The notes beneath the pieces are model-generated. The model was not told the DNA's origin. It saw nothing but the letters and a program-made list of their open reading frames with translations, and did no database searches. From NCBI RefSeq assembly GCF_051622035.1, contig NC_135356.1:31596290-31660289 (forward strand): a stretch of DNA of 64,000 bases, in the 5' to 3' direction. Position 1 is the first letter of the stretch, and each line of letters opens with the position of its first letter. The position numbers and the translations under genes are program-made. This DNA comes from Arctopsyche grandis. Lineage: Eukaryota; Arthropoda; Insecta; Trichoptera; Hydropsychidae. This document shows positions 26,033-35,803 of this stretch, in pieces.

Positions 26033-26990
26033 CCCTTTGACTGCTACAACAACGATAAATCGTTGTTTTGAAATCGGCGAAGATTGCTACGACGATCGTT
26101 GTTGTCGTCATTTATTGTCGTATTTCAATACTTTCTTTGAGCCACCAGCGCATCAGTGGCACGAAACATTTTTTTTGTATACGTATTTATATTTATTTTA
26201 CAATCGAGCTTTATAAACATTTATCAATTTTTTAAATAAAAGCTCTTCAATTTCGGGTTCCTCATCAAAGTAAATTTCGGGTTCGTTGTCAATGTCATAT
26301 AAGGAGTTATTACTTGGGAATTGATTATTGTCGATAAATTCATTTTCAGAATCAGTAGAGCTGCTGATTTGTCGAGTTCCTCAGCGAGGAGCTATTATTT
26401 CGCTTTCATCACTTTCACTGTCCGATATCATTTTGCAGAGTTAAAATAAATGGCAAAAAACAATAGAAATCCGCTTTCAATTATATAGGTCACGAGACGT
26501 CACGAATTCATGCAATCAATCGAATGCAACTGAAATGCATACAAAATGTTTATGATACATGTTGAAAAATTATTTGATTATTAGAAACTTCACATCCTTG
26601 TGTGTCTCGCTCACACGTACACAATTAAAACCAAGAAAGAAAGAGAGAAAGACCGCTACCTGTTTCGAATATATCGCATGTTGTTAGGATACATCGATGT
26701 CTAAAAATAGATTATTGAAAAAAATAAAGCGTCGGAAAATAATCGTCAAAACTTATTTAGTGTATATATGTAGGTATCTCTTTCGCACGCACGCATGTAA
26801 AAGCAAGAAAGAAAGAGAGAGCACGAGTCCACAACTGCTTCTAAAAATGTATATAAAGTATTATAAAAATTACGAGCGTTCGGCGAAGTAAGTATGTAAA
26901 AAAAAATATTATATATTTTTTTTTTCAAAATAATTACAAATGTTAACATTTTTCGCTTGGACATTGAAAAACCTCGTAGCAGCCAAAGGG
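26033..26990 (-). mobile_element. 958-bp piggyBac-type element nested in a hAT
   Basis: The ends CCCTTTGACTGCTAC and GTAGCAGCCAAAGGG are inverted repeats, each flanked by TTAA (26029-26032 and 26991-26994), the piggyBac target. The insert interrupts the hAT reading order. On the minus strand, 26198-26431 holds an acidic N-terminal stretch starting MISDSESDESE with a stop after residue 16. The catalytic domain is absent, so this is an internally deleted, nonautonomous copy. Confidence 0.9.
26198..26431 (-). pseudogene. piggyBac transposase N-terminal remnant
   Basis: The frame starts MISDSESDESEIIAPR, has an in-frame stop, and continues with an acid-rich stretch (SSSTDSENEF, DNEPEIYFDEEPEIEE) ending at TAA near 26198. 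An acidic, serine-rich N-terminus before the catalytic core is usual in piggyBac transposases. No DDD core is present. Confidence 0.6.
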
Positions 26991-27486
26991 TTAAGTTCTT
27001 GAAAACATTGGCTCAGCTTCTCTTGATTTTGATACCATCTTAAATACTTAAAGTGACGTGTGGAAGGAAGTGTAGAAACGTAGAAAGTGTAAGAGGTGTA
27101 GAAGGAAAGGCAAAAGGTTCAGAAGAAATGACGAAAAGTGAGGAGCGTGTCGAGCGCGCGGCGCAACAAGAAATGTGTATACTGTTGGGAGTGCAGTACG
27201 GACCAAGCTTCTAGCTGCCCCCGCGCCCCTCCTTCGCCCACTCGGCATATTCTATCGAAAACCGTACTGCACAAAATCATAAACGATGCCTCACTGTCTG
27301 ATATTATTACCACGATGTATGATCATTATTGGGTGTATCGGTGTGCGGGCGAGCTTAATACACGCTTAAATAATATTGATATTTTCATATAATATACATA
27401 CATTTATGTATATAATAATATTAAATTTTTCTCAAATTCTTTGGGGGTGCTGCAGTACCGCAGTGCGTATGGACGAGCCGCCACTG

Positions 27487-27739
27487 GATATACCTGATCT
27501 TTACAATGATCCCTAAATAAGAATATAAATATATCTATTATACATTGTATGGATGTACTAATCTAACAGCAGTAAGTGAGATGTATTATTTTATGGAGAC
27601 ATAAATTTTGTGTATACTTATACATATTTAGTTAATTTTTTTACCATTCACACAAAATATATATACATATACCTAAACTTTACAGTAATATGTTACAATG
27701 ATAAACTTTACTAAATAATATATGCATATATACTATACA
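27487..27739. repeat. tandem ~200-bp minisatellite, segment 2
   Basis: It continues the unit seen at 24770-25084: CTAATCTAACAGCAGTAAGTG, then GTATTATTTTATGGAGACATA. It lies between the right end of the hAT and the 3' tail of the LINE. Confidence 0.7.
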
Positions 27740-29311
27740 TATCTATTTATTTATTTATTTATTTATTTATTTTAATATACAAGTATACCACAGAGTCTTT
27801 ACAGGTCACCCCAATATGACACTGTGGCCAGACAATACATAAAAGATCAAATACATAAGAAAAAATAAAACAACAATAATAGAAAAACAAATAAAATAAA
27901 ACATTTAAAAAATTGTACATAAAAATTAAAAATTGAAAAATTGAGAATTAATAAATTGAAAAATCAAAAATGAAAATAATACACAAAAAAAAAACACATA
28001 TATAAATAGTTTAAATTGAATTAAAAGTAAAAAACAGTAAAAATACGGATAGATTATCCGGTGAAATATTGAAAATATCAATGTGATTGCTGACCAAATT
28101 CAAGCAGCGTAAGACTCGAGCGATTGGTGAAAAAGCAAGAACATTAGTTCTTGCTTTAATAGTTTGGAACAATGGACGCAATCGATAATCAATGAGGCGA
28201 GATGGAACCCAAAATTTCATTTCTTCCAATATAGTTGGGTTGTAAATATCACCTCTTAATAATTTGAAGAAATGACACACAAGATGCATATCCCGCCGAT
28301 GAGATAGGGAAGTATAGCCAACAGAACCTTGCACAAAAGCACTAGGAAACAGTTGAGGGTAGTATCCAAACTCCCTCATATATAGATAGCGGAGGAACTT
28401 CCTTTGAACTCTTTCAATTTTTAGAGAGTGAGTTAATTCACTGGGACTCCATATAATGGCATCAGATTCCAAAATGCTTCGGACCAATGCGTTATAAAGA
28501 AGACGCAAAACTCTTAAATTATTGAAATTGTGAGCATTACGTAAAACGAAACCCAGCATCTTTGAAGCTTTATTGCACATATTGGAAATATGGATACCAA
28601 ACTTCCATCTGCTCTCAAACGTAACGCCAAGGTCTTTTTTGGATAATGTTCTACACAGTGGAGTTCCACCAAGATTATACTGATATAAGGTGGGGTTAGA
28701 AGACCGAGAAAAAGACATAATATTGCATTTACTAACGCTAAGAGGTAAATGATTATTAGTCGCCCAGCACCATAAAGAGTTCAAATTACTCTGAAGGACC
28801 TCACAGTCAGAAACACTATCAATTTTCATGAATAACTTGAGGTCATCAGCATATAGTAAAAAATTTGAATCTGAAAGTACCGAGCCAATATCATTCACAT
28901 ATATTAGAAACAGTAAAGGTCCCAAATTAGAGCCTTGGGGCACGCCAGAAGATGTGAGGTATACATCAGAGAAATGGCCATCAAAACAAACAAACTGACG
29001 ACGATTACTTAAATAAGAAGTAAAAAAATCAGTAAGATTATCCGATAGACCAAAATTGGCCAATTTCTTAATAAGTATTGAATGATCAACCTTATCAAAA
29101 GCTTTAGCAAAATCGGTATAGATCACATCAACTTGATGCCCTGCATCTAGCGATTTAGTAATGAAGTTTGTGAAAGACAAAAGATTAGTAGTCGTAGAGC
29201 GTGCTGAACGAAAACCATGCTGTTGGTCTATGATAAACCGACTGCAATGGTTATAAAGTAATCTCTGCAAAATTATTTCGAATAATTTGGCTGGAGCCGA
29301 AACAATGGCTA
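27740..29311 (-). mobile_element. 5'-truncated LINE of the Jockey/CR1-like group
   Basis: A minus-strand non-LTR element with an (AAAT)n 3' tail, seen on the plus strand as (TTTA)n at 27746-27775. About 230 bp of 3' UTR follows, then the RT frame at 28011-29270. It is inserted into the minisatellite array, whose unit resumes at 29312. Endonuclease and ORF1 are absent. Confidence 0.88.
28011..29270 (-). CDS. reverse transcriptase of a Jockey/CR1-like LINE, partial
   Basis: 419 open residues on the minus strand carry RT motifs in order: QQHGFRSARSTTTNLL; VIYTDFAKAFDKVDH (palm motif A); SGVPQGSNLGPLLFLIYVNDI; and the catalytic YADD in LLYADDLKLF. DLGVTFESRWKFGIHI and a C-terminal region with RVQRKFLRYLYMREFG follow. 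The frame is intact to its stop. The upstream fingers and the endonuclease are missing, which is usual after target-primed reverse transcription. It is related to, but clearly distinct from, the LINE at 55893. Confidence 0.92.
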   Translation of the reverse strand: MQRLLYNHCSRFIIDQQHGFRSARSTTTNLLSFTNFITKSLDAGHQVDVIYTDFAKAFDKVDHSILIKKLANFGLSDNLTDFFTSYLSNRRQFVCFDGHFSDVYLTSSGVPQGSNLGPLLFLIYVNDIGSVLSDSNFLLYADDLKLFMKIDSVSDCEVLQSNLNSLWCWATNNHLPLSVSKCNIMSFSRSSNPTLYQYNLGGTPLCRTLSKKDLGVTFESRWKFGIHISNMCNKASKMLGFVLRNAHNFNNLRVLRLLYNALVRSILESDAIIWSPSELTHSLKIERVQRKFLRYLYMREFGYYPQLFPSAFVQGSVGYTSLSHRRDMHLVCHFFKLLRGDIYNPTILEEMKFWVPSRLIDYRLRPLFQTIKARTNVLAFSPIARVLRCLNLVSNHIDIFNISPDNLSVFLLFFTFNSI

Positions 29312-29400
29312 TTAATCTAACAACAGTAAGAGAGATGTATTATTTTATGAAGACATACATTCTAAAACATAAAACAAGAAAAAAAAAAATAAACAAGATA
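29312..29400. repeat. tandem minisatellite, segment 3
   Basis: The unit ATTAATCTAACAACAGTAAGAGAGATGTATTATTTTATGAAGACATACAT resumes directly after the LINE, in the same orientation as the segments at 24770 and 27487. Confidence 0.7.
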
Positions 29401-29655
29401 ATGTTATACTACATACATATGTAATCAGTAGCCATTAGGCGATGTAGTATATATGATATGAATAGTATGTAGGAATTGAAAAATAAACTCGAACCTACAT
29501 TAAAATTAGAAAGAAAAAGTAGGTATATGCAAAAAATTATCAGTAATTATAAGTAGCTTCTGAAAGAAAAAAATCATTGTTTGTAATTACATATTTAAGT
29601 CCTCGCATTATGTACATACATTTTAACGTATTCTACATATCTATGTATATCTTAC

Positions 29656-29837
29656 TTGCTATGGGCATCATCGCCAGTCGCTCCACAAATGGGACAGACA
29701 TATCTCCTCAGTATTGGACATGTTAACTTGCCCGTAGGTGAACTCAGATCGTGTGTATTATAGATGACATTAGCCTCGCCGTTGCTGTAGCAGTAGCCGC
29801 AGTACATCAGCGCTTTCAAAGGTTTGCTTTGCTGGGC
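29656..29837 (-). CDS. second nanos-type zinc-finger exon (paralogue)
   Basis: On the minus strand an exon opens after ...AAACATCAG and closes at AGCAA|GTAAGA. It is 182 nt, phase 0 to 2, exactly the length and phase of exon 4 of the intact nanos gene at 12869-13050. It encodes finger 1 as CGYC-x12-H-x10-C and most of finger 2 as CPIC-x7-H, including CPILRRYVCPICGATGDDAH. About 30 of 49 finger-region residues match the intact gene, so it is an old paralogue and not part of the recent duplication. No last exon with a matching KYCP was found downstream on this strand; such exons occur on the plus strand at 23114 and 23300. Upstream exons were not identified. Confidence 0.85.
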
Positions 29838-30239
29838 CTGATGTTTATAAAAATCGGATTACAAATGCTCCGATTACAGATTCAACAGTGGATAACTATT
29901 CAGACTAAATGTATTTTATAACATTATTAACTAGGTAAACGGTCAACTTAAAAGTCGCTTTCAAGGAATGCAGTTATTGAAAAACTATTTCAATTTTCTT
30001 GAACCTCGGAATATTATGAATTCATCATAATTAAAATATTTCAGAAAATTGTTTAATATTAAGGAAAAAATATCCAGAAGTTTTCTCAGATCAATTTAAT
30101 GAATAGTTCATTCAAGTAATTTCATTATTGAAAAACGATTTCACTGAAAACTTGACCATAAAACAATTTTCATAATTACTTATTACAAAATACAGTTGTT
30201 TGGAAAGTGAATTTTGGCGAGTATTGAAAGATCTTTCAG

Positions 30240-30543
30240 TAAATTAAAAATGATTAAAAACAACGGACAATCGAGACAAAATAGTCTTGCATTGTTGGCC
30301 ATTGAACATAAATAAGCGGCAAAATTAGAAGTTAAAAATTTAATTAGTGATTATGAAAGCAAGAAAGAAAGATTTAAATTGGTGAGATTATTTCTAAAAT
30401 ATTTTAATATTTTCTCTATTATATGAATATTTATTATGTAAAATATATACATAAACTGATTTTATTTCGAATTAAAAAAAATATATCAAGGGGCCCTTGC
30501 GTAATATTTGCATCAGGGCCCAAAATTTCTACCTACACCACTG
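30240..30543 (+). mobile_element. hAT element 3' remnant
   Basis: The plus strand reads QSRQNSLALLAIEHK, then a stop, then a lysine-rich tail, matching the C-terminal dimerisation end of hAT transposases. A terminus CTACACCACTG follows at 30543. The left terminus is missing and no target duplication was found. Confidence 0.6.
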
Positions 30544-31234
30544 GTCGCCTCTATATGTATGCAGTTTTAATAATGAATATTTGTCTACACGATTAATTTC
30601 GGGACCCCAAAAGTGGGGTCCATTTTAGTTAAAATTGGTAAGTCTCCGCTCTGGTAAGTAAAAATGTGATTCTTGCTCAGGTTACTCTCGAATTGTAAAG
30701 CTTTCGCCCCATTGCACAAGGGTGTGTTGGTGCGTTTGAAGCCACCCTTCGCCATGTTGTTTGAACCATTTTTGTGAGCTCTCTTTATCTCCTTTTTCAT
30801 CCCCGTGATCAATCTAGTATGCGCGTATATTGTACTAAAATACAATGTATTTGTATTATGTATGTAATTAATATAATAATTTATAAGAACATAATAAGGA
30901 TATTTAATGTACTCATTGAGACTTTTGTGGATACGACAAGTGTGGAAATGGAGCTATGTAGAATGTTTGAACACGAAACATGATTAGGCTGTGAAAGGAA
31001 ATGGCCGACATTTAGTTGCACGAGGTTCGGACCAAAAGCGACCGCTGTCAGTCTGCGGCCGGCCGTCGGACGAGATCGACGTGTTCTTCCGTGTTCTTCC
31101 GTGTCTTGCGAACGAGATCCAACCCACGTCTTCTGTGACTGCAAACTTTACGCCTACTTCAGATCATTACTGGTGCGTATTTTAATATTCTCTTGGTATT
31201 TAAAAATCAAAGGACAGTATTTAATTATAATAGT
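30544..31234. other. intergenic sequence with repeat pieces, no gene supported
   Basis: 30565-30600 matches 22322-22355 and 30615-30690 matches 14935-15010, both interspersed repeats. A GC-richer stretch at 31010-31140 repeats GTGTTCTTCC and has no recognised product. Confidence 0.45.
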
Positions 31235-32477
31235 ACTAGCTGTATTACCCGGCTTCGCTCAGTATTTATAATATAAACCGCTTAAACATGACTAAGCTAA
31301 TAGTAAACATTTAATTAAAAAAAAAAAATTTAAAGAAAATTTGAAAAATTTAAAAAATAAATAAAAAAAAAAATCAAAAAAATAAAAAAAATTCAAAAAA
31401 AATCAAATTTTATTTTTTGCCTTTTAGGGCTTCGCCCTCGGCGCCCCCCTGAGCCTTTGTCTTCTAGGACTTCGCCCCTCCACGCCCCCATGAGCAATTG
31501 CCGTTTAGGGCTTCGCCCCCCTTAGCTGATGCCTCCGCGCCCCCATGATTAAATGCCGTGTAGGGCTTCGCCCCCATGATCAGTTGCCTTTTAGGGCTTC
31601 GCCCCTCCGCGCCCCCATGATTAAATGCCCTCTAGGGCTTCGCCCCCCTTAGTTAATGCCTTTTAGGGCTTCGCCCCACCGCGCCCCGATGATTAAATGC
31701 CGTCTAGGGCTTCGCCCCCATGATTAATTGCCATCTAGGGCTACGCCCCCCTTAGTTAATGCCTTTTAGGGCTTCGCCCCTCCGCGCTCCAATGATAAAT
31801 TGTCGTCTAAGGCTTCGCCCCCCTTAGTTAATGTCGTCTAGGGCTTCGCCCCCATGATCAGTTGCCATTTAGGGCTTCGCCCCATAAGGCTGCGCCCCCT
31901 TCGGGGCCCCATGGGGCTGCACCCCATAAGGTTGCCCCCCATAAGGCTGCGCCCGATAAGGCTGCGCCCCATAAAGCTGCGCCCCCCTGCGCCCCCTTCG
32001 GGGCCCCATGCGGCTGAGCTTCATAAGGCGGCGCCCCATGAGGCTGCGCCCCTAAGGCTGCGCCCCATAAGGCTGCGCCCCATAAGGCTGCGCCCCATAA
32101 GGCTGCGCCCCATAAGGCTGCGCCCCAAAAGACTGCGCCCCATAAGGCTGCGCCCCAAAAGACTGCGCCCCATAAGGCTGCGCTCGATAAGGCTGCGCCC
32201 CATAAAGCTGCGCCCCCTTTGGGGCCCCATGGGGGTGCGCCACCTTCGGGGCCCCATAAGGCTGCGGCCCCTTCGGGGCCCCACGGGGCTGCGCTCCATG
32301 ACACTACTCGCCTTGCGCACCCGCGGGAGTGAATCCATTGAATCGAAAAAAACAAATCGGCGCCTATAGATCGAAAAAAAAAAATCGAATCACGTGTTCG
32401 ATGACGTCACCGATCTACGGACGACGAAGGATACTTACATACATATATACAAAGTCTCTTTCCAAATTATATATTAG
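31235..32477 (+). repeat. composite unit 1 (1243 bp)
   Basis: Leader, A-rich tract (31316-31410), array A (about 31420-31880) and array B with many short ATAAGGCTGCGCCCC units (about 31880-32310), then the tail. Array B here is built from 14-16 bp steps, unlike the ~63-bp steps of units 2 to 4, so this unit diverged or amplified independently. Confidence 0.9.
32391..32409. promoter_or_regulatory. CACGTG E-box and TGACGTCA CRE palindromes, unit 1
   Basis: CACGTG at 32391-32396 and TGACGTCA at 32402-32409 are two full palindromic consensus sites 5 bp apart, in AATCACGTGTTCGATGACGTCACC. The arrangement recurs in each unit. Known binders are bHLH factors and CREB/ATF bZIP factors; binding here is untested. 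Confidence 0.5.
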
Positions 32478-33670
32478 ACTAGCTGTATTACCCGGCTTCG
32501 CTCAGTGTTTATAATATAAACCGCTTAAACATGACTAAGCTAATTTAATTAAAAAAAAAAAAAAATTTAAAAATATAAAAAAAAAAATAAAAAAAAAAAT
32601 AAAAAAAAAAAAAATAAAAAAAAAAATAAAAAAAAAATAAAAAAAAATAAAAAAAAAAAAAAAAAATCAAAAAATATTTTTTAAAAAAATAAAAAAAAAT
32701 CAAATTTTTTTTTTTTGCCTTCTAGGGCTTTGGCCTCGGCACCCCCCTGAGCCTTTGCCTTCTAGGGCTTCGCCCCTCCACGCCCCATGAGCAATTGCCG
32801 TTTAGGGCTTCGCCCCCATGATCAGTTGCCTTTTAGGGCTTCGCCCCTCCGCGCCCCCATGATTCAAAGCCGTTTAGGGCTTCGCCCCCCTTAGTTAATG
32901 CCTTTTAGGGCTTCGCCCCTCCGCGCCCCCACGATTAAATGCCGTCTAAGGCTTCGCCCCCATGATCAGTTGCCTTTTAGGGCTTCGCCCCTCCGCGCCC
33001 CCATGATTAATTGCCGTCTAGGGCTTCGCCCCCCTTAGTTAATGCCTATTAGGGCTTGCGCCCCATGAGGCTGGGCCCCCCGGGGCCCCACGGGGCTGCG
33101 CCCCTTGTGGCGCCCCCTTTTGAGCCCCATGAGGCTGGGCCCCCCCGGGGCCCCACGGGGCTGCGTCCCTTGTGGCGCCCCCTTTTGAGCCCCATGGGGC
33201 TGCGCCCCATGAGGCTGGGCCCCACGGGGCTGCGCCCCTTGTGGCGCCCCCTTTTGAGCCCCATGAGGCTGGGCCCCCCCGGGGCCCCACGGGGCTGCGC
33301 CCCTCGTGGCGCCCCCTTTTGAGCCCCATGGGGCTGCGCCCCATGAGGCTGGGCCCCACGGGGCTGCGCCCCTTGTGGCGCCCCCTTTTGAGCCCCATGG
33401 GGCTGCGCCCCATGAGGCTGGGGCCCCACGGGGCTGCGCCCCTTGTGGCGCCCCTGGCGGGGCCCCATGAAGCTACTCGCCTTGCGCCCCCGCGGGGGTG
33501 AATCCATTGAAACGAAAAAAACAAATCTGCGCCCATGGATCGAAAAAAAAAAAAAATCGAATCGCGTGTTCGATGACGTCACCGATCTACGGACGACGAA
33601 GACGACGACGAAGACGACGACGACGACGACCAAGGATACATACAAAGTCTCTTTCCAAATTATAGATTAG
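32478..33670 (+). repeat. composite unit 2 (1193 bp)
   Basis: Leader, long A-rich tract (32549-32705), array A (32715-33055), array B (33056-33470) and tail. Its E-box position reads CGCGTG instead of CACGTG; the TGACGTCA at 33574 is intact. Confidence 0.9.
33563..33581. promoter_or_regulatory. CRE palindrome with degenerate E-box, unit 2
   Basis: TGACGTCA at 33574-33581 is intact, while the neighbouring site reads CGCGTG, one base off the E-box palindrome. Confidence 0.45.
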
Positions 33671-35803
33671 ACTAGCTGTATTACCCGGCTTCGCTCAGTG
33701 TTTATAATATAAACCGCTTAAACATGACTAAGCTAATTTAATTAAAAAAAAAAAAAAAAAAAAAAATTTAAAAAAAAAAAAAAAAAAAATAAAAAAAAAA
33801 ATAAAAAAAAAAATAAAAAAAAAATCAAAAAAAAAATTTAAAAAAATCAAAAAAAAAAAATCAATTTTTTTTTTTGCCTTCTAGGGCTTCGCCCTCGGCA
33901 CCCCCCTGAGCCTTTGCCTTCTAGGGCTTCGCCCCTCCACGCCCCATGAGCAATTGCCGTTTAGGGCTTCGCCCCCATGATCAGTTGCCTTTTAGGGCTT
34001 CGCCCCTCCGCGCCCCCATGATTCAAAGCCGTCTAGGGCTTCGCCCCCCTTAGTTAATGCCTTTTAGGGCTTCGCCCCCCGCGCCCCCAAGATTAATTGC
34101 CGTTTCGGGCTTCGCCCCCCTTAGTTAATGCCTTTTAGGGCTTCGCCCCTCCGCACCCCCATGATTAAATGCCGTCTAGGGCTTCGCCCCCCCTAGTTAA
34201 TGCCTTTTAGGGCTTCGCCCCCCGCGCCCCCAAGATTAATTGCCGTTTAGGGCTTCGCCCCCCTTAGTTAATGCCTTTTAGGGCTTCGCCCCTCCGCGCC
34301 CCCATGATTAAATGCCGTCTAAGGCTTCGCCCCCATGATCAGTTGCCTTTTAGGGCTTCGCCCCTCCTCGCCCCCATGATTAATTGCCGTCTAGGGCTTC
34401 GCCCCCCTTAGTTAATGCCTATTAGGGCTTGCGCCCCATGAGGCTGGGCCCCCCGGGCCCCCTTCGGGGCCCCACGGGGCTGCGCCCCTTGTGGCGCCCC
34501 CTTTTGAGCCCCATGGGGCTGCGCCCCATGAGACTGGGCCCCATGAGACTGGGCCCCCCGGGCCCCCATTCGGGGCCCCACGGGGCTGCGCCCCTTGTGG
34601 CGCCCCCTTTTGAGCCCCATGTGGCGCCCCCTTTTGAGCCCCATGGGGCTGCGCCCCATGAGGCTGGGCCCCCCCGGGGCCCCACGGGGCTGCGCCCCTT
34701 GTGGCGCCCCCTTTTGAGCCCCATGGGGCTGCGCCCCATGAGGCTGGGCCCCCCGGGCCCCCTTCGGGGCCCCACGGGGCCCCACGGGGCTGCGTCCCTT
34801 GTGGCGCCCCCTTTTGAGCCCCATGGGGCTGCGCCCCATGAGGCTGGGCCCCCCGGGCCCCCTTCGGGGCCCCACGGGGCTGCGCCCCTTGTGGCGCCCC
34901 CTTTTGAGCCCCATGGGGCTGCGCCCCATGAGGCTGAGCCCCCCCGGGGCCCCACGGGGCTGCGCCCCTCGTGGCGCCCCCTTTTGAGCCCCATGGGGCT
35001 GCGCCCCATGAGGCTGGGCCCCCCGGGCCCCCTTCGGGGCCCCACGGGGCCCCACGGGGCTGCGCCCCATGAGGCTGGGCCCCCCCGGGGCCCCACGGGG
35101 CTGCGCCCCTTGTGGCGCCCCCTTTTGAGCCCCATGGGGCTGCGCCCCATGAGGCTGGGCCCCCCGGGCCCCCTTCGGGGCCCCACGGGGCCCCACGGGG
35201 CTGCGTCCCTTGTGGCGCCCCCTTTTGAGCCCCATGGGGCTGCGCCCCATGAGGCTGGGCCCCCCGGGCCCCCTTCGGGGCCCCACGGGGCTGCGCCCCT
35301 TGTGGCGCCCCCTTTTGAGCCCCATGGGGCTGCGCCCCATGAGGCTGAGCCCCCCCGGGGCCCCACGGGGCTGCGCCCCTCGTGGCGCCCCCTTTTGAGC
35401 CCCATGGGGCTGCGCCCCATGAGGCTGGGCCCCCCGGGCCCCCTTCGGGGCCCCACGGGGCCCCACGGGGCTGCGCCCCTTGTGGCGCCCCCTTTTGAGC
35501 CCCATGGGGCTGCGCCCCATGAGGCTGGGGCCCCACGGGGCTGCGCCCCTTGTGGCGCCCCTGGCGGGGCCCCATGAAGCTACTCGCCTTGCGCCCCCGC
35601 GGGGGTGAATCCATTGAATCGAAAAAAACAAATCGGCGCCCATGGATCGAAAAAAAAAAAATCGAATCACGTGTTCGATGACGTCACCGATCTACGGACG
35701 ACGACGACGAAGACGACGATGACGAAGACGACGACGACGAAGACGACGACGACGACGACCAAGGATATTTACATACAAAGTCTCTTTCCAAATTATAGAT
35801 TAG
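33671..35803 (+). repeat. composite unit 3 (2133 bp), internally expanded
   Basis: The largest unit. Array A spans about 33868-34420 and array B about 34424-35575. Within array B, a 411-bp segment is repeated: 34799-34987 is matched exactly by 35210-35398 in content. Expansion of array B accounts for most of the extra length over unit 4. Confidence 0.9.
35668..35686. promoter_or_regulatory. E-box and CRE palindromes, unit 3
   Basis: CACGTG at 35668-35673 and TGACGTCA at 35679-35686, with the same 5-bp spacing as unit 1. Confidence 0.5.

Larger units (their letters stand above)
25085..27486 (-). mobile_element. 2.4-kb hAT element with CAGTGGCGGCTCGT termini
   Basis: The left end CAGTGGCGGCTCGTG and right end ACGAGCCGCCACTG are perfect inverted termini. 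They are flanked by a perfect 8-bp duplication GATATACC (25077-25084 and 27487-27494). Minus-strand fragments of the transposase survive at 25723-25935 and around it. A piggyBac element is nested at 26033-26990. The GC-richer part near 27130-27260 may be the 5' region of the transposase gene. It is inactive. Confidence 0.93.

Noticed and set aside
31420-31880. CRISPR-like appearance of regularly spaced AGGGCTTCGCCCC repeats
   Set aside because: Spacers are themselves repeated, there are no cas genes, and the genome is eukaryotic; this is a tandem satellite.
34408-35670. Very long open frames (up to 420 codons) on both strands in the GC-rich array, rich in GAQPHGAQ- or GPHGAAP-like repeats
   Set aside because: Open in nearly all frames because the repeat units lack T/A-rich stop codons; no start context, no splice logic, and length follows the tandem unit. 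Treated as satellite.
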